From positions 1 through 51,487 of the forward strand of contig BQJA01000016.1 in NCBI GenBank assembly GCA_021604405.1: a stretch of DNA of 51,487 nt, given 5' to 3'. Made by a program: the position numbers and the translations under genes. Under the pieces are notes generated by a model. The model was not told the origin of the DNA and did no database searches. It was given only the letters and a program-made list of their open reading frames with translations. The DNA comes from Nitrosomonas sp. GTDB lineage: Bacteria; Pseudomonadota; Gammaproteobacteria; Burkholderiales; Nitrosomonadaceae. The stretch's first letter is position 1. Every line of letters starts with the position of its first letter. Below are positions 9,081-19,163 of the stretch, piece by piece.

Positions 9081-9533
9081 CTAATCAGACTGTTCAGCAA
9101 CAGCCTGATTCTGGCGCTGATTACGTTGATAAATTGCCTCAAAATTAACCGGATTCAAAAGAATTGCAGGAAACCCTGCGCGCGTTACAATATCCGACAC
9201 CGTTTCACGCAAATATGGAAATAAAATGTTGGGGCAAGTTATACCGAGCACTGGTTTTATTTCTTCTTCCGCTATATTACGCACCTGAAAAATGCCGGCT
9301 TGATGAGCTTCCACCAAAAACATAATTTTATCCTTTACCTTAGCAGTAACGATACCAGTCAATATTACCTCATACATTCCATCATCAAAACATTCATTTT
9401 TGTTGTCAAGCTGTACGTTTATTTCAGGCGCATCACGTTCAAGATAAATACGTGGTGCGTGTGGAATTTCCAGAGACAGATCCTTAACATGAATTTTTTG
9501 AATATTAAAAATTGGTTGCTGCTGTTCGCTCAT
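9081..9533 (-). CDS. secB: Protein-export chaperone SecB
   Basis: SecB is a cytosolic tetrameric chaperone that keeps preproteins unfolded and hands them to SecA. I place the start at the ATG at 9533 (MSEQQQPIFNIQKIHVKDLS), which matches the family start; the open frame continues upstream without homology. The 150 residues include the strands IPHAPRIYLERDAPEINVQL and the conserved HQAGIFQVRNI and PVLGITCPNILFPYLRETVS segments. It follows grxC, as in many beta- and gammaproteobacteria. Confidence 0.95.
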   Translation of the reverse strand: MSEQQQPIFNIQKIHVKDLSLEIPHAPRIYLERDAPEINVQLDNKNECFDDGMYEVILTGIVTAKVKDKIMFLVEAHQAGIFQVRNIAEEEIKPVLGITCPNILFPYLRETVSDIVTRAGFPAILLNPVNFEAIYQRNQRQNQAVAEQSD

Positions 9534-9630
9534 AGTTAATACCGTTTTATAAAATATTACAAATTGATCAATACTATCAAACTTATCGAATAATGAACCT
9601 GCACGTATTCGTGCATCGTCCAATACAGAG

Positions 9631-9888
9631 TTAGCTTGTCAGTAACGCCAGCAATTTACCTTTATGGTCCAGCTTTGCCAAATCATCATAACCGCCCACA
9701 TGCGTTTCCCCAATATAAATTTGAGGAACAGTACGTCGGCCTGTTTTTTTCATCATTTCCTTTAGCTGTTCAGGTTCAAGATCAATACGAATTTTGTCGA
9801 TATCGGTCACCCCCCTGGAACGCAGCAAACTCTCAGCCCGAACACAATAAGGACAAAATCCGGTTGAATACATTGTTATTTTAGGCAT
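9631..9888 (-). CDS. grxC: Glutaredoxin 3 (dithiol)
   Basis: A glutathione-dependent thiol-disulfide oxidoreductase. The 85 residues form one thioredoxin-fold domain with the dithiol active site CPYC at 12-15, the cis-proline segment RRTVPQIYI and the glutathione-binding GGYDDL motif. It lies 10 bases after the rhodanese-like gene and upstream of secB, the usual proteobacterial order. Confidence 0.95.
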   Translation of the reverse strand: MPKITMYSTGFCPYCVRAESLLRSRGVTDIDKIRIDLEPEQLKEMMKKTGRRTVPQIYIGETHVGGYDDLAKLDHKGKLLALLTS

Positions 9889-9898
9889 AAAATTTCCT

Positions 9899-10321
9899 TT
9901 AACGTTTTACTATCGGCAAATTTGCGCGTCGCCAAGCATCAATCCCACCCTTGAGATCATGTACCTGGGTAAATCCGTTTTTATGCAAAATCGAACTGGG
10001 CTTACTCGTTCGAGCACCACTTTTATAAATCATCACTATCGGGTTTTCTTTATATTTTTCCAGTTCGTACCAACGCTCACTCATTTTTTCAGCAGGGATA
10101 TGCTTTGAATCAGGTAAATGACCCGCAGCAAATTCGCTGTCATCGCGAACATCCACTACCTGAGCATTCTGATAATTAATAAGCTTGATTGCCGCCGTCG
10201 TATCGATCTCAGTGACAGTTTTACGTGAAATCAACGGCCATAACAACATCAAGCCACTTACAACTGCGGCAATAGCAAAGAGTAAATTCTCTGGTCTAAG
10301 AAGAAAATTATCGGGTTCCAT
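9899..10321 (-). CDS. Membrane-anchored rhodanese-like protein lacking the active-site cysteine
   Basis: A 140-residue protein with one N-terminal membrane helix (about 11-31) and a single rhodanese domain (VVDVRDDSEFAAGHLPDSKH ... GGIDAWRRANLP). In active rhodaneses the loop reads like VVCKSGARS with a catalytic cysteine. Here it reads IVMIYKSGART, so Tyr99 stands at the cysteine position. A sulfurtransferase role is therefore doubtful; a binding or scaffold role is possible. The same gene position next to grxC and secB is common in betaproteobacteria. The ATG at 10321 starts the reading. Confidence 0.88.
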   Translation of the reverse strand: MEPDNFLLRPENLLFAIAAVVSGLMLLWPLISRKTVTEIDTTAAIKLINYQNAQVVDVRDDSEFAAGHLPDSKHIPAEKMSERWYELEKYKENPIVMIYKSGARTSKPSSILHKNGFTQVHDLKGGIDAWRRANLPIVKR

Positions 10322-10492
10322 ACGCTTTTATTCGCTTGCTCCATTGGTTGATTTGTATTAGTAATGAGAATCCGGGCTACGTCTCACGTTATTCAAGCTG
10401 CGGCATATTAACACCGTCATTGTTGTTCGATTCAAAAACGGGTGGCAAATATCGACCGGCTCTTAAACTACCTGCGAGAATACCGGGAAAAT

Positions 10493-10957
10493 TTAATGCG
10501 TTTTCTGTCGAAAACTGTCGACAATTAATAATACTGCGCCGATAAAAATTGCCGAATCGGCTATATTAAATGCCGGCCAATGATAACTGCCAATGTAAAA
10601 ATCCAGAAAATCGACAACATGACCAAGCGTAATGCGATCCCACAAATTCCCCAACGCACCGCCAAGGATAAGGCTCAGCGCCAGACAAAACATTTTATTT
10701 GCAGCATGCCTGTACAGCAGGTAAATAATAAGAATCGAAGCACCCGCCGCAATACCGCTCAAGAACCAACGTTGCCACCCTGATGCTTCACTCAGTATAC
10801 TAAATGCAGCGCCTGTGTTATAGGTCAGCACTAGATTAAAAAAACCAGTTAATGGAATTTGCTCGCCATAAAACAAACTAGATTCAACCCATCGCTTGGT
10901 CACCAAATCAAGTACCAAGATAATGAATGCAAGACCCAGGCTTACGTACATCTTCAT
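10493..10957 (-). CDS. lspA: Lipoprotein signal peptidase (signal peptidase II)
   Basis: LspA cuts the signal peptide from diacylglyceryl-modified prolipoproteins in the inner membrane. The 154-residue protein has four membrane helices and the conserved motifs TYNTGAAFS, GNLWDRITLGHVVDFLDF and PAFNIADSAI. The two catalytic aspartates are expected at VVD116 and AD134. It lies 30 bases downstream of ileS, giving the classical ribF-ileS-lspA order. The 171 bases that follow (10322-10492) show no gene. Confidence 0.96.
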   Translation of the reverse strand: MKMYVSLGLAFIILVLDLVTKRWVESSLFYGEQIPLTGFFNLVLTYNTGAAFSILSEASGWQRWFLSGIAAGASILIIYLLYRHAANKMFCLALSLILGGALGNLWDRITLGHVVDFLDFYIGSYHWPAFNIADSAIFIGAVLLIVDSFRQKTH

Positions 10958-10987
10958 AAAAAAACAAACGCTAAAAATGGTAATCTT

Positions 10988-13807
10988 CTAAGCATAATGC
11001 CGCACCTCGCCCACCCCAAAAAGATTGGTCACACATCGACCACATAACGTCGGACAATCAGCATGATCACCCACATCTTGACAATAATGCCAACAGCGCT
11101 CGCATTTTACCTGTTTAGAAGGTATTACGGAAATCACTGCTTCACTGGGTTGGCCAACTTGCTGCAAATGAACTTCAGAAGTGATCATAACAAACCGCAA
11201 ATCATCACCCAGAGAATGCAACAATTCATAATCCTCGCCATATGCGCAAATTGTCACATTCGCCGCCAGTGATGAGCCAATCTCGCCATTTCCCCGGGCA
11301 TCCTCCAATTCTTTTTGAACTTGAGCGCGCAGCTCACGAACCCTGGCCCAGCGTTTCATTAAAGTCTCTTCGTCAGTTTGCGACGAAAACTGATACCAAG
11401 TGTGCAACAGCACACTATCATCCATGTCGCCCGTCAGACACGCCCAGGCCTCGTCCGCTGTAAAACTTATAATTGGCGAAAACAAGCGCACCAAGCTGTG
11501 CGTCATATGATATAACGCATGCTGCGCGGAACGGCGCGGGATACCATCCGCAGCAGCAGTGTACAACCGGTCCTTGAGAATATCCAGATAAAATCCACCC
11601 AGATCTTCGGAGCAGAAATTATGTAATTTGTGCACTACCTGATGAAACTCATAGCGTTGATAATGTGATATCAACTCCTGTTGCAACGTTTTGGTGAAAG
11701 CAAGCATATAGCGATCTATTTCCAACCATTCTTCAAATGGCAGCACATTTTTGTCTAGATCAAAATCGGCCAGATTAGCCAACAGAAAACGCAACGTGTT
11801 GCGAATACGCCGATAACTTTCAACTACACGCTTTAAAATTTCGTCAGAAATAAAAAGCTCGCCGGAATAATCGGTAGAGGCAACCCACAAACGCAATATA
11901 TCGGCGCCGAAAGTATCCATCACTTTTTGCGGCGCAATAACATTACCTCTAGATTTACTCATTTTATGGCCCTTTCCATCCACCACAAAACCATGTGTAA
12001 GCAATGCATCATACGGTGCCCGGTCATCAATGACGCAACCCGTTAACAACGAGGATTGAAACCAACCCCGATGCTGATCTGATCCTTCAAGGTATAGATT
12101 TGCCGGATAACTGAGTTGATCATTACTTTTAAGCACCGTATTGTGCGTAGTTCCGGAATCAAACCAAACATCAAGCGTGTCAGTGAGTTTATTATAAATC
12201 TCTGCATCCTCACCGAGCAGTTCTCTTTTGTCTAGAGAAAACCAAGCTTCAATTCCTTGCTGCTCAACCTTAAGCGCAATTTGTTCCAATAGCGCAGATG
12301 TATGTGGATGCAAGACATGTGTATCCTTATTCACAAAAAAGGGAATCGGCACACCCCAGTTGCGCTGACGCGAAACACACCAATCAGGACGATTCTTTAT
12401 CATGGCCGCCAGCCTGGCTTTACCCCATGATGGATAAAATGCGGTGGTATCTACCGCATCCTTGGCTATTTCACGTAATGATTTATTTATGCAAACAGTG
12501 CCGGCATCGTCTCTTTTCTTCAAGTTCATGCCAATAAACCACTGCGGTGTAGAACGGAAAATTATCGGTGTCTTATGTCGCCAGCAATGCGGGTAACTAT
12601 GTGCTATTTTTTCCAAGTGCAGCAGATGCCCATTATCCTCCAACGTACTGATTATGCGATCATTCGCCTTCCAGACAAATAAGCCACCAAACAGTGGCGT
12701 ACTGGCTAAAAACTTGCCTTCTCCATCAACTGGACTGTCATTGGGAAGATGATACTTTTGACCAACAAAATAATCATCAAGACCATGTGCTGGCGCTGTA
12801 TGAACCAGTCCTGTGCCTGCCTCCAGCGTTACATGCTCACCACAAATAATTTTTACGTCTCGATCTTCAAAAGGATGAATGAGTCTAATATTTTCTAGCG
12901 CCCTACCCTTGCAGACAGCAAGCGTATCACCCGTTAATTGGTAACGCTCCAAGCATACTTGCTTTAGATCGCTTGCCAGTATCAAAAGCCCTCGCGACGT
13001 TTTTATCAACGAATATTCGAAAGTTGGATGTACGCATACCGCCTGATTAGCCGGCAGCGTCCATGGCGTAGTCGTCCAGATGACAGCACAAACCTTAGCG
13101 TCAACCGGAATAGGTATATCGAATGCACGCGCAAGCTGCTCTGTCGCGACAGGATTCTCATTCTGCTTCACTTCAAAGCTAACATCGATTGATGGAGACG
13201 TTTTGTCTTCATACTCGACCTCTGCTTCCGCCAATGCAGAACCGCAGTCGATACACCAGTTAACCGGCTTCTGTCCCTGATATAGATAACCGTTTTGGAG
13301 CATTTCTCCAAGCGCACGGATAATGCCGGCTTCTGTATGATAATTCATCGTAAGATAAGCATTTTCCCAATCGGCCAAAACGCCTAGCCGGATGAAATCG
13401 GCTTTTTGCCGTGCCACCTGTTCTGTTGCGAAAGCGCGGCACAATTCACGCACTTGATCCTCAGGAAGATTTTTACCATGCTTCTTTTCGATTTGATGTT
13501 CAATCGGCAATCCGTGGCAATCCCACCCGGGAACATAAGGGGCGTCAAAGCCTTCGAGCGTTTTGCTTTTGATAATAATATCCTTCAAGATCTTATTGAC
13601 CGCATGGCCAATATGAATATCGCCATTGGCATATGGCGGGCCATCATGCAGGATAAATTTTGGTCGCCCTTTGCAAACAGCACGTATTTTTTGATAAAGG
13701 CCTTTGTTATTCCACGCCTTCAACATTTCTGGCTCACGTTTAGCCAGGTTGCCGCGCATCGGAAAAGGCGTATCAAGTAGGTTAAGAGTTTTTTTGAAAT
13801 CAGTCAT
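10988..13807 (-). CDS. ileS: Isoleucyl-tRNA synthetase
   Basis: Charges tRNA-Ile with isoleucine and edits mischarged valine. At 939 residues it is a standard bacterial type. The class I signature is present as [12 protein letters not shown] (HIGH at 65-68), the second signature KMSKS occurs in [12 protein letters not shown], and the editing domain contains [15 protein letters not shown]-terminal zinc-binding region has CERCWHYC and CGRC. It lies 50 bases downstream of ribF. Confidence 0.98.
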   Translation of the reverse strand: MTDFKKTLNLLDTPFPMRGNLAKREPEMLKAWNNKGLYQKIRAVCKGRPKFILHDGPPYANGDIHIGHAVNKILKDIIIKSKTLEGFDAPYVPGWDCHGLPIEHQIEKKHGKNLPEDQVRELCRAFATEQVARQKADFIRLGVLADWENAYLTMNYHTEAGIIRALGEMLQNGYLYQGQKPVNWCIDCGSALAEAEVEYEDKTSPSIDVSFEVKQNENPVATEQLARAFDIPIPVDAKVCAVIWTTTPWTLPANQAVCVHPTFEYSLIKTSRGLLILASDLKQVCLERYQLTGDTLAVCKGRALENIRLIHPFEDRDVKIICGEHVTLEAGTGLVHTAPAHGLDDYFVGQKYHLPNDSPVDGEGKFLASTPLFGGLFVWKANDRIISTLEDNGHLLHLEKIAHSYPHCWRHKTPIIFRSTPQWFIGMNLKKRDDAGTVCINKSLREIAKDAVDTTAFYPSWGKARLAAMIKNRPDWCVSRQRNWGVPIPFFVNKDTHVLHPHTSALLEQIALKVEQQGIEAWFSLDKRELLGEDAEIYNKLTDTLDVWFDSGTTHNTVLKSNDQLSYPANLYLEGSDQHRGWFQSSLLTGCVIDDRAPYDALLTHGFVVDGKGHKMSKSRGNVIAPQKVMDTFGADILRLWVASTDYSGELFISDEILKRVVESYRRIRNTLRFLLANLADFDLDKNVLPFEEWLEIDRYMLAFTKTLQQELISHYQRYEFHQVVHKLHNFCSEDLGGFYLDILKDRLYTAAADGIPRRSAQHALYHMTHSLVRLFSPIISFTADEAWACLTGDMDDSVLLHTWYQFSSQTDEETLMKRWARVRELRAQVQKELEDARGNGEIGSSLAANVTICAYGEDYELLHSLGDDLRFVMITSEVHLQQVGQPSEAVISVIPSKQVKCERCWHYCQDVGDHADCPTLCGRCVTNLFGVGEVRHYA

Positions 13808-13858
13808 GAAAGGTAAAAATTAAATAATCGCATCATGCTAAAAAAGTATTCATCATTT

Positions 13859-14803
13859 TCAGCGGGTATGCTGTAAAAAATAGCTTCTTGTGTTTTTCAC
13901 ATCTTTTTCCATCTGCTTAACAAGCAGACCTAAATCAGCATAGGTTTCCTCGTCCCGAAGCTTATGAAGAAAGTCTACACGCAAATGGCGGCCATAAATT
14001 TCCCGATCAAAATCGAGCAAATGGACTTCCAGCGTTACGCGACCATCGTCACAAACGGTAGGACGAACACCTAAACTTGCAACCCCTGGCATTTTTAGCG
14101 GCTGCGGCAATTCAGTTGCACCATACACTTCCACGACAAATATTCCGGAAAGCGGCGGTCGATTATGCCGCATCTGAATATTTACAGTAGGAAAACCTAA
14201 TTTCTTGCCGAGCTTGTTTCCATTAACGACACGACCACTGATGCTGTAATGCCTTCCTAGATAACTCCTGGCAGTATTCAAATCACCGATAGCGAGAGCT
14301 TGTCTTACCGCCGAACTCGATACGCGCTGGTTATTAATTTTGAAGCTTGGCATTTCTTCCACTTCAAAGTGATATTTCTTCGCATAATGCTTTAACAATG
14401 TCAAATCCCCGGCACGATGCGCACCAAAACGAAAATCATCGCCCACTATAATCCACCGGACGGATAACAAGTCAACCAAAATCCGCATTACAAATACTTC
14501 CGGGATGGTTTTTGCGAAATTACGATTGAAACGGTATACTAACGCCTGATCGACATTTGATTTGGCAAGTAATTCAAGCTTCTCCCTCAAACTGGTTAGT
14601 CTTGCAGGCGCTTGGTCTGGCGCGAAAAATTCGTACGGGTGCGGCTCGAAAGTCATGACACAAGCAGGCAGCCCACGTTGCTTAGCGGCATTCTTAAGGC
14701 GAATTAGCATAGCTTGGTGCCCCAAATGCACACCATCAAAATTGCCGATTGTAAGCGCAATTGGTGTCTTGATGCACGCTGAAGTACTTCGCCGAACTTG
14801 CAT
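13859..14803 (-). CDS. ribF: Bifunctional riboflavin kinase / FAD synthetase
   Basis: Makes FMN and FAD from riboflavin. The 314-residue protein has an N-terminal adenylyltransferase domain with TIGNFDGVHLGHQ (G20-H29) and ISSSAVR-like SSSAVRQAL, then a C-terminal kinase domain with GRVVNGNKLGKKLGFPTVNI and EVHLLDFDREIYG. It heads the ribF-ileS-lspA unit and is divergent from the betaine synthesis operon. Confidence 0.96.
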   Translation of the reverse strand: MQVRRSTSACIKTPIALTIGNFDGVHLGHQAMLIRLKNAAKQRGLPACVMTFEPHPYEFFAPDQAPARLTSLREKLELLAKSNVDQALVYRFNRNFAKTIPEVFVMRILVDLLSVRWIIVGDDFRFGAHRAGDLTLLKHYAKKYHFEVEEMPSFKINNQRVSSSAVRQALAIGDLNTARSYLGRHYSISGRVVNGNKLGKKLGFPTVNIQMRHNRPPLSGIFVVEVYGATELPQPLKMPGVASLGVRPTVCDDGRVTLEVHLLDFDREIYGRHLRVDFLHKLRDEETYADLGLLVKQMEKDVKNTRSYFLQHTR

Positions 14804-14884
14804 ATCACAAGGTTATCCTAAAACCCAAAATTGTAGCCTGTTTCAGGTGAGCAGGTCTAGAACGACCTTGGATTATATTAGCTT

Positions 14885-15018
14885 TTAGCTCACAGCTAAT
14901 TAGTGATAAACCACTAGATAACAAAAGAGCATAACATCTGATCAATAATTATTTTTTTGCTTATCGCCGCGCAGCCATTGTTTTGACGGCAGCAAAATTA
15001 TACAAATAGCCTAGGAGG
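14885..15018 (+). promoter_or_regulatory. Upstream region of the betaine operon: two small inverted repeats and a strong ribosome site
   Basis: Between ribF and the methyltransferase operon there are two adjacent inverted repeats: TTAGCT-CAC-AGCTAA (14885-14899), with an extra direct TTAGCT at 14878, and TAGTG-ATAAAC-CACTA (14901-14916). They could be operator half-sites for osmotic control, but no known operator is recognised. A consensus ribosome site AGGAGG (15013-15018) sits four bases before the ATG. No confident -35/-10 pair was found. Confidence 0.4.
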
Positions 15019-15022
15019 TTTT

Positions 15023-15853
15023 ATGAGCGAATTACTCAAGAAAGAGGGTCAAGATCAAAATTATGGCAGTGACCCAATAGCCGTACGCGAAACGGATCAG
15101 TACCAGGCCGAGTATGTCCACGCATTCGTGCAAAAATGGGATTCTCTCATTGACTGGGACGCACGAATTAAATCAGAAGGGTCTTTTTTTATTGATAAAC
15201 TGCGCGAGAAAGGTGTCCGACAAGTACTTGATGTAGCCACTGGGACCGGATTCCATTCGGTTAGATTACTCGAAGCTGGGTTTGAAGTTGTCAGTGCAGA
15301 TGGCAGTGCTGAAATGCTTGCCAAAGCTTTTGCCAATGCGCGCTCCCGCAAACATGTATTACGGACAGTGCAGGCTGATTGGCGCTGGCTAAATCGCGAC
15401 ATTCATCAGAAATTTGATGCAATTATCTGTCTTGGGAACTCGTTCACACACTTGTTTGATGAAAATGATCGACGCAAAGCACTTGCCGAATTCTATGCCG
15501 CGCTACGTCACGACGGCATTCTAGTACTTGATCAGCGAAATTATGATACATTGCTTGATCATGGTTTTTCAAGCCAGCATACCTATTATTACTGCGGCAA
15601 TAACGTTTCAGTAGAGCCCGATCACGTTGATAAAGGGCTAGCGCGGTTCAAATATCACTTTCCAGACGATACCGAATTTTTTCTAAATATGTTTCCGTTG
15701 CGGAAGGCATACACCACGCAATTAATGCATGATGTTGGTTTTCAACATATTGAAACCTTTGGCGACTTTCAAGAAACCTATCGAGATGCTGAACCAGACT
15801 TTTTTATCCATATCGCCGAAAAAGCGTATCAGCAACCAGAGGAAAATCATTAA
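15023..15853 (+). CDS. gsmt: Glycine/sarcosine N-methyltransferase (betaine synthesis)
   Basis: The protein resembles the halophile enzyme that methylates glycine to sarcosine and then to dimethylglycine with S-adenosylmethionine. The 276 residues carry the SAM-binding motif I VLDVATGTGFHSVRLLEAGF (from residue 68), the acidic motif ADGSAEML, CLGNSFTHL and the segment LVLDQRNYDTLLDHGF typical of glycine N-methyltransferases. The next gene starts two bases later and completes the pathway, which makes the assignment strong. The product glycine betaine is a compatible solute, so salt-induced expression is likely (inference). Confidence 0.9.
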   Translation: MSELLKKEGQDQNYGSDPIAVRETDQYQAEYVHAFVQKWDSLIDWDARIKSEGSFFIDKLREKGVRQVLDVATGTGFHSVRLLEAGFEVVSADGSAEMLAKAFANARSRKHVLRTVQADWRWLNRDIHQKFDAIICLGNSFTHLFDENDRRKALAEFYAALRHDGILVLDQRNYDTLLDHGFSSQHTYYYCGNNVSVEPDHVDKGLARFKYHFPDDTEFFLNMFPLRKAYTTQLMHDVGFQHIETFGDFQETYRDAEPDFFIHIAEKAYQQPEENH

Positions 15854-15855
15854 GA

Positions 15856-16713
15856 ATGACTCTCGAAAAAGAAAATCAATCAGCCACTGTAGAAACTGCG
15901 CGCAGCTACTATAACAGCGAGGATGCAGACCATTTTTATAGTCAGATTTGGGGTGGAGAAGATATACACATTGGACTGTACAAAGCAGCGAACGAATCAA
16001 TCAGTGCAGCAAGCCACCGAACCGTAACTACCATGGCTGAACGCCTTCCTAATCTGGCTTCGAATTGCCATATTCTTGATATAGGCTCTGGTTATTGCGG
16101 CGCAGCAAGGCATCTGGCAAAAACTTATGGTGCCCATGTCGCGGCGCTGAACCTGAGCGAAGTTGAAAATGAACGGGCTCGAGCACTTAATGCTGAAGCC
16201 AAACTCGCAACCTTAATCGAAGTCTACGATGGCAGTTTTGAAGATATTCCTTTTCAAAGTGCGGATTCATCAAACCATGGCTTCGATATCTTGTGGTCAC
16301 AGGATGCTATTCTTCATAGTGGAAACCGCCAGCAGGTATTTGCAGAAGCCTACCGGGTATTAAAGTCGGGAGGTTATTTTGTATTTACCGACCCGATGCA
16401 ATCGGATAATTGCCCTGAAGGCGTTCTGCAACCGATTCTTGACCGAATTCATCTCAAATCACTTGGATCGCCAAGTTATTACCGTCGCATAGCAACAGAA
16501 TTAGGCTTTAGAGTGATTGATTTTGACAACCAAACCAACCAACTTATAACGCATTATCAGCGCGTACTTGACGAAACAGAAACCCATGCTGGCGCACTTT
16601 CACAAAAAGTTAGCGCAGACTATATCGAGCGAATGAAATCCGGGTTAAAACACTGGATAGCAGGCGGCAAAGCAGGCCACTTGACGTGGGGTATTTTTCT
16701 GTTACAGAAATAA
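15856..16713 (+). CDS. sdmt: Sarcosine/dimethylglycine N-methyltransferase (betaine synthesis)
   Basis: This 285-residue SAM-dependent methyltransferase is of the kind that converts sarcosine and dimethylglycine to glycine betaine. It shows YYNSEDADHFYSQIWGGEDI near the N-terminus, motif I ILDIGSGYCGAARHLA (73-88), the post-motif NLSEVENERAR and the VLKSGGYFVFTDPMQS segment. It is translated two bases after the gsmt stop. Together the pair performs all three methylations of glycine without choline. The convergent moeB-like gene ends 44 bases downstream; no clear terminator is visible between them. Confidence 0.9.
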   Translation: MTLEKENQSATVETARSYYNSEDADHFYSQIWGGEDIHIGLYKAANESISAASHRTVTTMAERLPNLASNCHILDIGSGYCGAARHLAKTYGAHVAALNLSEVENERARALNAEAKLATLIEVYDGSFEDIPFQSADSSNHGFDILWSQDAILHSGNRQQVFAEAYRVLKSGGYFVFTDPMQSDNCPEGVLQPILDRIHLKSLGSPSYYRRIATELGFRVIDFDNQTNQLITHYQRVLDETETHAGALSQKVSADYIERMKSGLKHWIAGGKAGHLTWGIFLLQK

Positions 16714-16757
16714 ACTAAAGATTAAGCTTCCATATAACAGCAAACACAATTAAACAT

Positions 16758-17531
16758 TTACTTGGCACCGACCCCCGCTGATGCAGAAATTCGGCAAACT
16801 GTACATGCCACATCTTTTGTTAACTTGATTGAACGCCATTTTGCCGTCAAGCCATCGAGCAGCATCAAGCGGCCATTCAGTGTTTCTCCAATACCAAGTA
16901 ATATTTTTAGTGCTTCTGCAGCTTGCATGCAACCAATAATACCAGCCAACGGAGAAAACACGCCCAGCGTAGCGCAATGCATATCGTCGGCACCCTCCTG
17001 AACAGGAAAAAGGCAATGATAACAAGGACTATTCTGATGACGCAGGTCGAAAACTGTTATTTGGCCTTCAAATCGGACTACCGCGCCGGACACTAACGGT
17101 TTTTTGTTATTGACACAAGCTTTGTTAATAAGATGGCGAGTATCAAAATTATCACTCGCGTCGATTACAATATCTACTTCTGCCGCCAGCTGCTGCAATT
17201 GGTTCTCAGTCATATAATCCTGCAACGAAACAACATCTACTTCAGGATTAATGCCGGCCAGTGTTTTTTTTGCGGAAAGTGTTTTAGGCGTGCCAATGGC
17301 AGCACTGCTATGGATAATCTGCCGCTGCAAGTTGGTTAAGTCAACATTATCGTTATCACAAATAATCAGCTTTCCAATACCGCTGGCAGCCAAATACATT
17401 GCCACCGGCGAGCCAAGCCCGCCCGCCCCAATAATCAGCGCACGAGAACAAATAAGCGCTTCTTGCCCTTCTATATCTATTTGCGGCAGCAATATATGAC
17501 GACTATAGCGCAGCAACTGACGGTCATTCAC
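16758..17531 (-). CDS. moeB: HesA/MoeB/ThiF-family adenylyltransferase
   Basis: E1-like enzyme that adenylates the C-terminal Gly-Gly of a sulfur-carrier protein such as MoaD or ThiS. The 257-residue protein has the nucleotide-binding loop GAGGLGSP (35-42), the DNVDLTNLQRQIIH motif, DASDNFDTRHLIN, a conserved cysteine in DMHCATLGVFSPL (C186) and zinc-binding pairs CYHC (170-173) and CTVC (243-246). There is no C-terminal rhodanese domain. MoeB and ThiF cannot be separated by sequence alone; the ctpA-envC-gpmA context is a known betaproteobacterial order and does not decide. Confidence 0.88.
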   Translation of the reverse strand: MNDRQLLRYSRHILLPQIDIEGQEALICSRALIIGAGGLGSPVAMYLAASGIGKLIICDNDNVDLTNLQRQIIHSSAAIGTPKTLSAKKTLAGINPEVDVVSLQDYMTENQLQQLAAEVDIVIDASDNFDTRHLINKACVNNKKPLVSGAVVRFEGQITVFDLRHQNSPCYHCLFPVQEGADDMHCATLGVFSPLAGIIGCMQAAEALKILLGIGETLNGRLMLLDGLTAKWRSIKLTKDVACTVCRISASAGVGAK

Positions 17532-17567
17532 AAGTCCAGAAAATCCACAATGTGATGGTAACCAGAA

Positions 17568-18992
17568 TCAACTATCAGACTTGTCCGTCTTTTTTTCCGG
17601 AAAAGGCGTGACGCCTTTCAGATAATTCATCGCACGTACCAATAATAGATCTTCACTTGAACCAAATTCTATTGGCTCGGATTTCTCTTCATTTTCATCG
17701 CCTTGTTTAGCATCAACCTTGGTTTTGGTCTTTGTTTTTTCAGCAGCCGCGTCTTGATCAATTTCTTTTGCCTCACCGTTAGATAAATGGCGACTGAGAT
17801 CCGCTTCTCGCAAGCGTCGAGAATCCTCCTCTTCTGACTCATCGATGATATCAGGCGTTATACCTTTCGCCTGAATCGATTTCCCGTTTGGCGTGTAATA
17901 ACGCGCGGTCGTAAGCTTAATAGCTGTTTCGTTACCGAGCGGCAAGATGGTTTGCACTGAACCTTTGCCAAAAGTTTGAGAGCCCATTACGACCGAACGC
18001 TCATGATCTTGCAGAGCGCCGGCAACTATTTCTGACGCTGAGGCAGAACCACCATTTACCAAAGTAATCATTGGCACGGTTTTTATATCAGCTGGCAACC
18101 CCTCAAGAAAATCTTTATCATCCCCTCGCAGATAGAACCTGGGATTAGCGTGAAGCTTCATCCTTGCTTCGTCGGTACGGCCATCAGTATAAACCACGAG
18201 TGCATCTTGCGGCAGGAATGCCGCTGAAACCGCAACCGCACCATTTAACAAACCACCCGGATCGTTACGTAAATCAAGAACTAATCCTTTCATTGCTACT
18301 GGGCTTTCCTGAAAAATATTCAGGATGGCCTGCGCTAAATTTTTGCCGGTATTTTCCTGGAACTGTGTAACACGAATGTACCCATAACCCGGCTCAACAA
18401 GCTTCGATTTTACACTCTGAATTTTAATAATATCTCTTACCAGCGTAAAAACTAATGGTTCGGCTTCGCCTTCTCTGATAATCGTAATGGTAATAGAAGT
18501 TTTGGGTTTGCCACGCATCAGCTTGATTGCTTCGCTCAACGTCATGCCTTTAACTGCCGTGTCATCCAATTTAATAATTAAATCACCCGTTTTAATACCA
18601 GCGCTGAATGCAGGCGTATCTTCAATCGGGGAGATGACCTTGACAAGTCCATTTTCCATCGTAACTTGAATGCCCAGCCCGCCAAACTCGCCTTGCGTTC
18701 CAATCTGCAACTCCCTGTAGTCATCCTTGTCCAGATAAGCTGAATGAGGATCCAATCCAACGAGCATGCCGTTGATAGCTTCAATGATAAGCTTTTTATC
18801 TTCTACAGGCTCGACATAATCACTCTTGATACGACCAAACACCTGAGTAAATGAGCGTAATTCCTCAATCGGCAGCGGATGTACAACCTGCTGTGTTGCT
18901 TTGTCGGCCACCGCAGAGAAATTCAAACTGATCATCACTCCAGCAAGTGCGCCAATAAGAACCAAACCAATTTTTTTGATCGTGTTATGCAT
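17568..18992 (-). CDS. ctpA: Carboxyl-terminal processing serine protease (S41, CtpA/Prc type)
   Basis: A periplasmic C-terminal processing protease. It has an N-terminal signal anchor (residues 8-28), a PDZ domain around 95-175 (GGLGIQVTMENGLVKVI ... AGIKTGDLIIKLDD) and an S41 protease domain. The motif GGSASASE (314-321) gives catalytic Ser318, and Lys343 lies in FGKGSVQ at the expected 25-residue distance. The C-terminus is charged and rich in Lys/Glu. It lies between envC and the moeB-like gene on minus. Substrates are probably cell-wall enzymes (inference from the envC link). Confidence 0.95.
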   Translation of the reverse strand: MHNTIKKIGLVLIGALAGVMISLNFSAVADKATQQVVHPLPIEELRSFTQVFGRIKSDYVEPVEDKKLIIEAINGMLVGLDPHSAYLDKDDYRELQIGTQGEFGGLGIQVTMENGLVKVISPIEDTPAFSAGIKTGDLIIKLDDTAVKGMTLSEAIKLMRGKPKTSITITIIREGEAEPLVFTLVRDIIKIQSVKSKLVEPGYGYIRVTQFQENTGKNLAQAILNIFQESPVAMKGLVLDLRNDPGGLLNGAVAVSAAFLPQDALVVYTDGRTDEARMKLHANPRFYLRGDDKDFLEGLPADIKTVPMITLVNGGSASASEIVAGALQDHERSVVMGSQTFGKGSVQTILPLGNETAIKLTTARYYTPNGKSIQAKGITPDIIDESEEEDSRRLREADLSRHLSNGEAKEIDQDAAAEKTKTKTKVDAKQGDENEEKSEPIEFGSSEDLLLVRAMNYLKGVTPFPEKKTDKSDS

Positions 18993-19163
18993 TATACGTC
19001 CTGTATGTCCTAAATATTATAATTATCCAGCCTTGCTAAATATGCGAGCATTCGCGCAACCGTCCGGTTACAAAATGCATATCCACAATTTACAAGTACA
19101 AACAACAAGATTTTGCAGCAACTGGACCACGCGCTGAGCGCCGCCCACATCGACACAAATAAC

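Noticed and set aside
8576-9142. Longer start of the SH3-like protein at 9142
   Set aside because: It would overlap the secB coding region by 62 bases and hide the signal peptide; the ATG at 9061 is better.
17568-18992. Plus-strand open frames opposite ctpA, murC, ileS and other genes
   Set aside because: They are shadows of well-supported minus-strand genes without homology or ribosome sites.
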